Position numbers and translations under genes: made by a program
Assembly: GCF_019654975.1 (NCBI RefSeq)
Contig: NZ_BPEW01000011.1
Span: forward strand, 59,759-123,758
Direction of reading: 5' to 3'
DNA length: 64,000 bases
Origin: Shewanella sp. c952
GTDB taxonomy: Bacteria; Pseudomonadota; Gammaproteobacteria; Enterobacterales; Shewanellaceae
Shown: one piece after another, positions 54,778 to 62,276 of the stretch
Layout: every line of letters starts with the position of its first letter
Position numbering within the stretch: position 1 is the first letter of the stretch
Notes under the pieces: generated by a model
What the model saw: only the letters and a program-made list of their open reading frames with translations
Databases searched by the model: none
What the model was told of the DNA's origin: nothing

Positions 54778-56259
54778 ATGTTTTCTGTATCGCGCTTAGC
54801 AACAGCAATGCACTCAATAAAAGCCAGACTGATCGTGAGTGCATTACTGCTTATTTTGATTTTAATGCCGTTGATCGGTTTCGGTCTTAATGATGCGTTT
54901 AAGCAGCAAGTAAAGAGCGCTTCACTGAATGAATTGAAAGCCTATGTTTATGCAGTTTTAGCGGTAACTGAAGTCAATCGAGCCGGCATATTAATGCCTG
55001 AAGTGCTGTTGGAGAACCAATTTAACGTCATTCAATCTGGCCTTTATGCGGCAATTACCACTTCAAAATCACCAGAGAAAACAGCTAGGAATAACGCAAA
55101 TTTTGATGCGAAATTTGTTAAAAATCCAGAACAGGCAACCACGAAAGATAATTTGAATAAGCGCAACCAAACACAACATATCGCTTGGCAATCGAACTCT
55201 TTATTGGGTATTGAATTACCAAAGACACTACCCACACCAGTAAAGGGAATGGGGCAATTTAGCGAGGTGAAACTGAATGGACAACCACACTTAATTTACA
55301 GTTTTAGTGTCAGTTTCGAGCTACCCGCACTCGATAGTAAAGATGGCCAACAGTCAGATAACCGCTTTCCAATCACTATCCATATCATTAAAGATCAAAC
55401 AGAGTTTCAACAACAAGTCAGTCAATTTACCCAGCAATTGTGGCGCTGGTTAATGATCCTTATGGGGTTATTAGTCGTGATACAGATGGCTTGGCTGTGG
55501 TGGACCTTAAAGCCATTATCCAGCTTAGAGACCGAGCTTAGCGCGATAGAAAATGGCAAAGCGAACCAGCTAACCCGCCAGTATCCGACAGAACTTCAAG
55601 CGGTGGCGCAGCAACTTAACACCTTATTGAATACCGAACAAAATCAGCGAAAACGCTATAGAAATGCACTCGCAGATCTTGCCCACAGCCTCAAGACACC
55701 GTTAGCTGTCATACAAAGTCAGGTCGATTTAAGTGCAGAGTCGTTTGAACAAGTCAGCCATATCAATCGGATTATTGGTCACCAATTAAAACGTGCGCAA
55801 TCCGCAGCAGGCAGCGCTTGGCACTTAGGTGTGCCAGTTGTTGACGTGTCCGATAAATTGGTTCGAAACCTGCCAAAAATATACAACCAACCGCCAATAG
55901 TTATTGAGCAAGCGGTTAAACGCGATGCCATCTTTAAAGGCGACCAAGCAGATCTTTCAGAGATGTTAGGTAACTTGCTCGATAATGCCTGCAAAGCGGC
56001 CAAGAGTAAGGTGTTATTGAGTGTGACTCACAATGCTGAATCATTGGTAATGCAAGTCGAGGACGACGGCAATGGTATTGATGAAACGCTGCAAACACAA
56101 ATATTTGAGCGCGGCATTAGAGCCGACTCCTATAAGATGGGGCACGGCATCGGCCTTGCCATCGTGCGAGATTTAGTCGATAGCTACCACGGCCAGCTAT
56201 CCATTGGCCAATCTGACTTATTAGGCGGGGCTCGTTTTACGATAAGTTTCAAATCCTAG
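54778..56259 (+). CDS. PhoQ-like sensor histidine kinase
   Basis: A 493-residue membrane kinase: helix 1 (about residues 17-38), a periplasmic sensor domain (about 40-215), helix 2 (about 221-242), a HAMP-like linker, phospho-acceptor His303 in LAHSLKTPLAVI, N-box NLLDNACKAAK, and glycine boxes DDGNGI and GHGIGLAIV. The HSLKTPL motif (Lys instead of Arg) is the PhoQ/QseC-like variant. The periplasmic part has a Lys/Asn-rich insert near residues 95-135. It pairs with the regulator just upstream. The signal is unknown. Confidence 0.92.
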   Translation: MFSVSRLATAMHSIKARLIVSALLLILILMPLIGFGLNDAFKQQVKSASLNELKAYVYAVLAVTEVNRAGILMPEVLLENQFNVIQSGLYAAITTSKSPEKTARNNANFDAKFVKNPEQATTKDNLNKRNQTQHIAWQSNSLLGIELPKTLPTPVKGMGQFSEVKLNGQPHLIYSFSVSFELPALDSKDGQQSDNRFPITIHIIKDQTEFQQQVSQFTQQLWRWLMILMGLLVVIQMAWLWWTLKPLSSLETELSAIENGKANQLTRQYPTELQAVAQQLNTLLNTEQNQRKRYRNALADLAHSLKTPLAVIQSQVDLSAESFEQVSHINRIIGHQLKRAQSAAGSAWHLGVPVVDVSDKLVRNLPKIYNQPPIVIEQAVKRDAIFKGDQADLSEMLGNLLDNACKAAKSKVLLSVTHNAESLVMQVEDDGNGIDETLQTQIFERGIRADSYKMGHGIGLAIVRDLVDSYHGQLSIGQSDLLGGARFTISFKS

Positions 56260-56319
56260 TACCCATTCCCTAAAGCTCGGTTACAGCAAAAAGCATCCAT
56301 AATCGATCTGTTTTTGGCT

Positions 56320-56352
56320 TTCAGCTTATGTTCATCTTCGCCTCTTTATAAT
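56320..56352 (+). promoter_or_regulatory. Promoter and regulator site of DUF3300 gene
   Basis: TTCAGCTTATGTTCAT (56320-56335), an 11-nt spacer, and a perfect TATAAT (56347-56352). The motif covers the place of the -35 box, as expected for an activator of the OmpR family. Confidence 0.68.
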
Positions 56353-56384
56353 CTGCTTATCGTCACTATTCGATAGGAAAGCAT

Positions 56385-57740
56385 ATGAACATATTCAAAC
56401 AATGCTGTTGCTTGTCTCTGGTTATCGCTTTGCAGTGGTTAACTCCAGCAAGCGCATACGCTGAGGATTATGAAAACGCTCAACAGGCTCAGCTCAATGA
56501 GGGAGAACTTGCGCAGATGTTAGCGCCGATTGCACTCTACCCAGACAGTCTGCTGACACATATCTTAATCGCTGCCACCTACCCATTAGAAGTTGTTGAA
56601 GCCCAACGTTGGCAACAAAAAAATCAACAACTCAGTACCGAGAAGCAAGTCTCGAACGCCCAGAACATGCAATGGGACCCAAGCGTTATCGCGCTGATTG
56701 CATTTCCTACTGTGCTACAAAAACTCAGTGAAGACCTGCAGTGGACACAATCACTCGGCGATGCTTTCTTGCAAGATGAAGCACAGGTGCTAGCCAGTAT
56801 TCAAGCCCTGCGCCAACAAGCTGACAACGCCAACAACCTTAATGATATGGAGAACATGCAGGTAACCCGGGTCAATAATCAGATTGTGATTGAACCAGTT
56901 AGAAAAGAGATAGTTTACGTGCCCTACTATGACCCTAGAGTCGTATATGGAAGCTGGTATTGGTATAACTATCCGCCAGTATACTGGGCTATGCACCCTG
57001 GCTATGTGCGACCTAGATATGGTCATTTTTACTGGCACACAGGCGTCCACATCAGCTTCAATTACTATTTCAGTGCGTTTCACTGGCATAAGCATCATGT
57101 CGTGGTAGTGCATCATAAAAACTCGCGTCATTATCGTCATCGCGGACGAATTGTCACTAGCCATGGCGCCAAACGCTGGGCTCACAAGCCACAACACCGA
57201 CGGGGCGTAGCCTATAGCAATAATGCTTTAAGGCATAAATATAAAAGTCATAACCCAAGCCGTGCCCACAGCAAAACACTTAGGACTAAAAAGCCCTACA
57301 AAGTGAATAAAAGCCGTGAAATGCAGTTTACTAAAAATTTAAAGCAACAACCCAAAGTGCGCAATGCTCACTATGGCAATAACAAGGCGATGAAGAGCCA
57401 TCAGCGGGTTAACAGTCATCAACCAGTTAACAGCAAACAGCGAGTTAACAGCCATCAACCAGTTAACAGCCAACAGCGAGTTAACAGCCATCAATCAGTT
57501 AAAAGCCAACAGCGAGTTAACAGCCATCAACCAGTTAAAAGCCAGCAGCGGGTTAAAAGCCATCAACAAGTAAATAGCCGTCAGCCAGGGAAGAGTCATC
57601 AACAGGTAAAGAGTCATCGACAGGTAAAGAGTCATCAACAGGCAAAAAGCTATCAACCACAAAAAAGTTATAGACAAGCACAGAGTCACAAGCCAACCAA
57701 CAGCCATAGAGGAAGTGGCCACAAACAAAGAAGGGATTAA
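56385..57740 (+). CDS. DUF3300 exported protein with basic 6-residue repeats
   Basis: A 451-residue protein with a signal peptide (residues 1-26, ending AYAEDY) and the DUF3300 domain (about residues 35-225: QMLAPIALYPDSLLTHILIA, WYWYNYPP, HFYWHTG). A His/Lys/Arg-rich tail follows. Residues ~337-440 are imperfect repeats of six residues (SHQPVN, SQQRVN, SHQQVK) encoded by 18-bp DNA repeats. DUF3300 function is unknown. The very basic tail could bind nucleic acid, polysaccharide or LPS outside the membrane (inference). AGGAAAG precedes the ATG. It lies just downstream of the two-component operon but has its own promoter. Confidence 0.87.
   Translation: MNIFKQCCCLSLVIALQWLTPASAYAEDYENAQQAQLNEGELAQMLAPIALYPDSLLTHILIAATYPLEVVEAQRWQQKNQQLSTEKQVSNAQNMQWDPSVIALIAFPTVLQKLSEDLQWTQSLGDAFLQDEAQVLASIQALRQQADNANNLNDMENMQVTRVNNQIVIEPVRKEIVYVPYYDPRVVYGSWYWYNYPPVYWAMHPGYVRPRYGHFYWHTGVHISFNYYFSAFHWHKHHVVVVHHKNSRHYRHRGRIVTSHGAKRWAHKPQHRRGVAYSNNALRHKYKSHNPSRAHSKTLRTKKPYKVNKSREMQFTKNLKQQPKVRNAHYGNNKAMKSHQRVNSHQPVNSKQRVNSHQPVNSQQRVNSHQSVKSQQRVNSHQPVKSQQRVKSHQQVNSRQPGKSHQQVKSHRQVKSHQQAKSYQPQKSYRQAQSHKPTNSHRGSGHKQRRD
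57393..57700 (+). repeat. 18-bp tandem repeats in the 3' end of the DUF3300 gene
   Basis: About 15 imperfect 18-bp units (AACAGCCATCAACCAGTT and variants) encode S-H/Q-Q-x-V-N/K. Units in the first half alternate in pairs (36-bp period), which points to expansion by slippage or unequal recombination. All variants keep the reading frame. Confidence 0.88.
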
Positions 57741-57752
57741 GCAAGATTCACG

Positions 57753-57788
57753 CTCCATAGATACAAGCGCATCTATGGAGTACTTTTT
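57753..57788. terminator. Terminator after DUF3300 gene
   Basis: CTCCATAGAT and ATCTATGGAG form a perfect 10-bp stem, followed by TACTTTTTAG. It lies between two convergent genes. Confidence 0.85.
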
Positions 57789-57799
57789 AGCAAACGACT

Positions 57800-59179
57800 T
57801 TATCTTTCACTGCAAGACTCTGGGGTAAGCAGCTTACTTTGCAACATGTTTAACTGAGACAAGATGTCACTAAAGCGAGGACGCAGTGCAGGACAGGTTT
57901 GCAGACAATCATCAGCAAGCTGGCGTAACCTCACCACAATCTCAAGTTGTTCAGTTCGCTGCGTTAATCTGTTATCCAGCAGATCTTCAATTAAGCAAGC
58001 CAATGCCCTCACCTCAACACTCTCCATCGCCGCTTGCTGTAATCCAGGAAGTTGCTTCAAGTTAGATGAAGCACCGAAGTCACCAAAAAGCATATCAGCT
58101 TGGCTATTAATCATCGTGTTATGTGCATATACGTCACCATGACTAATACTATTTTGATGCAAATGAGTCATCGCTGCTGCCATTTGTATCAGCACTAACA
58201 AAACATGCTCCAACGACAGCTCCTGACCTTTAACAAAGGTGTCTCTAGTGCAAGTATCGAGTGAAGGTGGCAGACCAAGATTTGCAAAAGAGCTAGGGAT
58301 AAGCTCCATCACGAGTCCAAGCTTGCCTGCATCTTTGATTTGAGCGACGACTTTAATTAGATTGTCTTGTGCGCCAGCCTGTAAGCAGCATGCAAGCTCA
58401 TCAGACGGATAACCATCACTGGTCACTTCACCTTTAAAAAGCTTAACTGCGATATTAGCTGCAGTGCCTTTAAGTGACTGGGGCTGATTAAGCCACTTAG
58501 CACTGTAGATAACGCCTGACGCACCTTGGCCTATCACTTGACCTAACTGAATATCAGCTAAAGGCGCCGACAGCATTGCTTCGCTCGACTTTGCATTGAT
58601 TAAGCTTGCTTTATTGTCAGCGCACAAAGGATTACCCGCTAAGGCTAACCAAGCAAGTTTCGGTAATTGAAACAACCAATCTGGAAATTGAGTAAACTCA
58701 TTGGCAGACAGGCGAGCCAACTCCAAATTTGAACAATTAGCCATACTAATAGGCAAAGCGCTTAGCTTGTTACCCGCTAACGCTAGCTTTTGTAATCGAG
58801 TAAGTGAACCTATATCTTCAGGCAACGAAGTTATCTGATTATCAGTCAAAATAAGCCAACGAGTCTGCACGGGCAGCGAGCCTGTAGCAACCGTTTTCAG
58901 CTTATTGGATTTAAAGCTTATCATCTCTAATTGAGGACAAGCAGCTATGACTGCAGGGACTTTTTCAAACTCATTACCAGTTAAGAACAGTAGTTTTAGT
59001 TTAGTTAAACAGGAAAAATCACTTGGGAGCTGAGAAAGCTTATTCCCGGAAAGATCTAGCACTTCTAAAGAATCGGCAAGAGTAAGAATAGCCTCTGGAA
59101 ACTCAGTTAACTCCTCTGTAATAGTGAGTCGTTTTATGCCTTTTAGTTCACCTGAAGCGAGTTGTGCCAAAGTATGCAA
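57800..59179 (-). CDS. Leucine-rich-repeat protein kinase
   Basis: A 459-residue cytoplasmic protein. Residues ~15-195 are about seven leucine-rich repeats (LDLSGNKLSQLP, LFLTGNEFEKVP, LALAGNKLSALP). Residues ~210-450 form a eukaryote-like kinase domain with glycine loop GQGASGVIY, Lys in IAVKLF, catalytic loop HGDVYAHN (HGD instead of HRD) and GDFGAS in place of DFG. The key Lys, Asp, Asn and Asp are all present, so it should be active. No membrane helix. It is divergent from an ABC1-type kinase gene. The target is unknown. Confidence 0.9.
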   Translation of the reverse strand: MHTLAQLASGELKGIKRLTITEELTEFPEAILTLADSLEVLDLSGNKLSQLPSDFSCLTKLKLLFLTGNEFEKVPAVIAACPQLEMISFKSNKLKTVATGSLPVQTRWLILTDNQITSLPEDIGSLTRLQKLALAGNKLSALPISMANCSNLELARLSANEFTQFPDWLFQLPKLAWLALAGNPLCADNKASLINAKSSEAMLSAPLADIQLGQVIGQGASGVIYSAKWLNQPQSLKGTAANIAVKLFKGEVTSDGYPSDELACCLQAGAQDNLIKVVAQIKDAGKLGLVMELIPSSFANLGLPPSLDTCTRDTFVKGQELSLEHVLLVLIQMAAAMTHLHQNSISHGDVYAHNTMINSQADMLFGDFGASSNLKQLPGLQQAAMESVEVRALACLIEDLLDNRLTQRTEQLEIVVRLRQLADDCLQTCPALRPRFSDILSQLNMLQSKLLTPESCSER

Positions 59180-59500
59180 AATCTACTGCCTTTATTATTT
59201 ATAATCGAAGAATCAAAATGGCGGCAATGGTAATACATCTCCAGTTAATGAGAAAGCTGTGATTAGAACTAAACCGATAATGGATATAGATAGTCCTAAT
59301 AGATAGTCCTTATAGATAGCCCTAACAAATAGTCCTAACAAATAGTCCTAACAGATAGTCCTAACAGATAGTCCTTATAGATAGCCCTAACAAATAGTCC
59401 TAACAGATAGCTCTGCTTTAAGCTGATCCATATTTACTTTATAACGTATTGCTTTAGCATGAGTTAAGTCTGCTAAAAAGGCAGTTGAGGTTGAGTCATA
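59180..59500. other. Divergent promoter region between two kinase genes
   Basis: The 321-bp spacer holds no gene. Its centre is occupied by the 13-bp tandem repeat array (59286-59415). Promoters for the LRR kinase (leftward) and the ABC1 kinase (rightward) must lie on either side of or within the array. Confidence 0.6.
59286..59415. repeat. Array of ten 13-bp tandem repeats
   Basis: Ten head-to-tail units of ATAGATAGTCCTA and variants (ACAAATAGTCCTA, ACAGATAGTCCTT, ATAGATAGCCCTA). Units 2-4 recur almost unchanged as units 7-9, so a 65-bp block was probably duplicated. There are no spacers, so it is not a CRISPR. Confidence 0.92.
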
Positions 59501-60820
59501 ATGAAAAACAAGCAAACCGCTAAAGTTCCAACAAGTCGCCTATCTCGATTCTCCTCTCTAGGAGGGTTAGCCTCTCGGTTAGCTGGCAATGTCATCGTTG
59601 CAGGAGCAAAGAAGCTAAGTCAGGGTCAAAAGCCGTCGCTCAACGAATTAGTGATGACTCCACAAAATATCACCCATATGGCCAATAAACTGGCGGAACT
59701 TCGCGGCGCAGCAATGAAGGTGGGGCAGATGTTGTCGATGGACTCTGGAGAGCTACTACCTAAAGAGTTAAGTGACATACTCTCTAAACTGCGTTCTGAT
59801 GCTAAAGCTATGCCTCATAAACAGTTAATAACAATTCTCAAATCAAATTGGGGTGACGATTGGCTCGATCCTTTTGCGCACTTTGAACTATCTCCATTTG
59901 CTGCGGCCTCTATTGGACAGGTTCATTTAGCAACATTAAGCACAGGCGAAAAACTGGCAGTAAAACTGCAATACCCAGGGATCCGCAATAGCATTAACAG
60001 CGATATTGATAACGTTGCGACCATACTCAAATTATCTAACCTTATTCCAAGTAACGTTCAGTTTGACCAGCTACTAGACGAAGCAAAAAAACAGTTACAT
60101 GTAGAAGCCGATTACCATAGTGAGCTAATAATGCTGCTGCGGTTTCAATCCTTTATAGGCAACGGACAGATCGATGGAAATAACTTCGTCATACCGCAAG
60201 TTTACCCATCGCTGTGCAATCAGAACATTCTAGTGATGGAGTTTATCGAAGGGCAAAGTATCGAATCAATAGCTACACTTGCACAGCCTATCAGGGATGA
60301 AGTCGCGATTAGACTGTTCGAACTGTTTTTCAAAGAGCTATTTTGTTTCAAGCTTATGCAAACAGACCCCAACTTTGCTAATTATCAATTTCAAATCACT
60401 AGCGGCAAATTAGTATTACTCGACTTTGGCGCCAGCCGAGTTATTCCCGACGCTTTATCGGAGCAATATAGGCAGCTCATGTCAGCCAGTATTACCGATA
60501 ATAGATTGGCAATGGAAAGTGCAGCTCAGGGTATAGGGTTCTTCCAGGATTCAATTACTGCAACGCAGAAATCTCTGGTACTCGATATTTTCTATATGGC
60601 CTGCGAACCGCTACGGTTTGATGGCGAATATGACTTTAGTCGCAATACCTTAGCCAGCAGGATTAAAGAGGCAGGTATGGCGATGAGCATGCAGAGCAAT
60701 GAGTGGCATAGCCCACCAGCCGATGCTATTTTTATCCACCGAAAACTAGCTGGCTTGTATTTATTAGCAACGAGAATAGGCGCTAAAGTCAACGTTAAAC
60801 AGCTATTTGAAAATCTTTGA
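59501..60820 (+). CDS. ABC1/AarF (UbiB-family) atypical kinase
   Basis: A 439-residue protein of the ABC1/ADCK/UbiB family: the KxGQ motif (AAMKVGQMLS, about residue 73), Ala-rich loop AAASIGQVHLA, catalytic Lys in LAVKLQYPG, Glu of the ExD motif, and metal-site LLDFGASR. It is shorter than UbiB and lacks the two C-terminal membrane helices, like the soluble AarF-domain proteins. Family members are ATPases supporting ubiquinone or lipid metabolism. Divergent from the LRR kinase. Confidence 0.9.
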   Translation: MKNKQTAKVPTSRLSRFSSLGGLASRLAGNVIVAGAKKLSQGQKPSLNELVMTPQNITHMANKLAELRGAAMKVGQMLSMDSGELLPKELSDILSKLRSDAKAMPHKQLITILKSNWGDDWLDPFAHFELSPFAAASIGQVHLATLSTGEKLAVKLQYPGIRNSINSDIDNVATILKLSNLIPSNVQFDQLLDEAKKQLHVEADYHSELIMLLRFQSFIGNGQIDGNNFVIPQVYPSLCNQNILVMEFIEGQSIESIATLAQPIRDEVAIRLFELFFKELFCFKLMQTDPNFANYQFQITSGKLVLLDFGASRVIPDALSEQYRQLMSASITDNRLAMESAAQGIGFFQDSITATQKSLVLDIFYMACEPLRFDGEYDFSRNTLASRIKEAGMAMSMQSNEWHSPPADAIFIHRKLAGLYLLATRIGAKVNVKQLFENL

Positions 60821-60860
60821 TTGAACATTAACTGGGGGCAGCTGACCTTGCAAGCCTATT

Positions 60861-60953
60861 TGTTGTTCGATTTTTACCGTAAGGAATAATGCTTTTAGGG
60901 CAAGGTTTGAGCGATGATGCTTAGCGAGCTAAGTAAAAAGCGCGTAACGCATT
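60861..60953 (+). repeat. Interspersed ~95-bp repeat, copy 2
   Basis: Begins TGTTGTTCGATTTTTACCG and contains AATGCTTTTAGGGCAAGG and the palindrome TTAGCGAGCTAA, ending at GTAACGCATTG. It is the cleanest copy of the three in the window and lies between the ABC1 kinase and DUF599 genes. Confidence 0.85.
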
Positions 60954-61110
60954 GAAACGAAACCTAAGCGCCGCGCTTCTTGGCTATTTTTATAGTGTTA
61001 CAGGTTATTTGTGGATACTGACTAAACCACATAATCTCTACCTTGTTAAAATAGTCAATAAACTGCGGCAAAAATAACCATGAAACATCAAAAGCCCCTA
61101 ATAGCTAACT

Positions 61111-61836
61111 CTACTTAGACTGATATTTAATCGTGCGCTCGGTTTTTAAAAGCTCTTGCCCTTGGGTTATCGCCATCACCGCTTTTGATTTAAATTCACG
61201 TCGATACAGGGTCACCACAACAAAGACACTCGCAACAATAAGCAACAGGGGATGAAAAAACCAACAGAGCGCCGCCATGGCAAAATAGTAACAACGCAGT
61301 CCGTAATTATAGGAGTGCGCAGCTTGATCTTGTACTACGGCCATCTGCTTAGCATAGCGACGTAAATTTTCATTTAGACCGTCTTTATCATAAGGTGCAG
61401 CGCCAATCATCACATTGAGAAAACCATACTGGCGCATCGACCAAGTAAACTGGAAAAAAGCCATTACGAAGATGAAAGTTAATACACCCAGCTTGACCTG
61501 CACCAATGCATGATTTGGATCCGCGGCATAAGGAATAGAAGCAATGACGGCTTCTAAGCGCTCAACTTGAGCAAACAGTGTTAACACACCGGCAAGCACT
61601 AGCATGGTTGTGCTAGCGAAAAAGGAGATGTTACGTTCAAGGTTCGCCAGCAATGCCGCTTCACCGACTCTGATTTCTCGGCTGATCAGCTCGTACATCC
61701 AATGGATCCGATGTTGATGCAAACAGCGAGCAATACAGTTAGTCGTTTTAGCCTTACTTTTAGCAAAACGAGCATAGCCAACCCAGCTAATAATAAAGCT
61801 CAAAATCGCTATCATATCTAGCACTGAAATAGTCAT
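61111..61836 (-). CDS. DUF599 family membrane protein
   Basis: A 241-residue integral membrane protein with four hydrophobic segments (about residues 5-22, 72-90, 112-132 and 185-220). Family-like motifs are the N-terminal WVGYARFAKSKAK and WMYELISREIRVGEAALLANLERNISFFAS. DUF599 is uncharacterised as far as I know. A small RsmS gene lies 48 bp or more upstream on the same strand, possibly in the same transcript. Confidence 0.85.
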   Translation of the reverse strand: MTISVLDMIAILSFIISWVGYARFAKSKAKTTNCIARCLHQHRIHWMYELISREIRVGEAALLANLERNISFFASTTMLVLAGVLTLFAQVERLEAVIASIPYAADPNHALVQVKLGVLTFIFVMAFFQFTWSMRQYGFLNVMIGAAPYDKDGLNENLRRYAKQMAVVQDQAAHSYNYGLRCYYFAMAALCWFFHPLLLIVASVFVVVTLYRREFKSKAVMAITQGQELLKTERTIKYQSK

Positions 61837-61884
61837 AACACTCTCAAAGAAATTGGTTAATGCAGCATTTACATTGGCTACGAA

Positions 61885-62046
61885 CTAGGTTTTTAGTTTA
61901 CTTTCGAGATCTGAACTGACGATTTTCAAAGCTGCTAATGCGACTTCTGGAGCGATGTTATTGGATTCAAAAAGAAAAATAAGGTCCACAGCTAACTTTA
62001 CCTCTGCTGGTGCTGCAGCCAATCCCGACTCATTACTATCACTCAC
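61885..62046 (-). CDS. rsmS: RsmS-like (DUF2496, YbaM) small regulator
   Basis: The product is about 53 residues with the family core APAEVKLAVDLIFLFESN then PEVALAALKIVSSDLESKL, which matches E. coli YbaM / Pectobacterium RsmS almost throughout. RsmS is described as a pleiotropic regulator linked to the Rsm/Csr system. I chose GTG 62046 because GGGGA lies about 8 nt upstream; a longer frame begins at TTG 62076. The gene occurs in a genome segment that also carries two CsrB-type RNAs, though 58 kb apart. Confidence 0.8.
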   Translation of the reverse strand: MSDSNESGLAAAPAEVKLAVDLIFLFESNNIAPEVALAALKIVSSDLESKLKT

Positions 62047-62276
62047 GCATTTATCCCCACTAAATTCAGTCAACAAATATCACCCCATTTTATAGCAGTT
62101 CTATTCTAACTGGCTTTGAATTAAAAAACAGGTTGAAAAAAGAGGCTAGAGTCGCAGCTACGTTTAGCTGCTGCTTGTACGATTTAGGGGAAATCCAATT
62201 TGATTTAATCATTAGCAACGAGCTCTAAGGCAGGAGCCGTGCTAAAAGTCTTTAAGCTAGCATGTATCTTAAATAA

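Noticed and set aside
59286..59415. Possible CRISPR array
   Set aside because: Units are 13 bp, directly adjacent with no spacers, and there are no cas genes; a plain tandem repeat.
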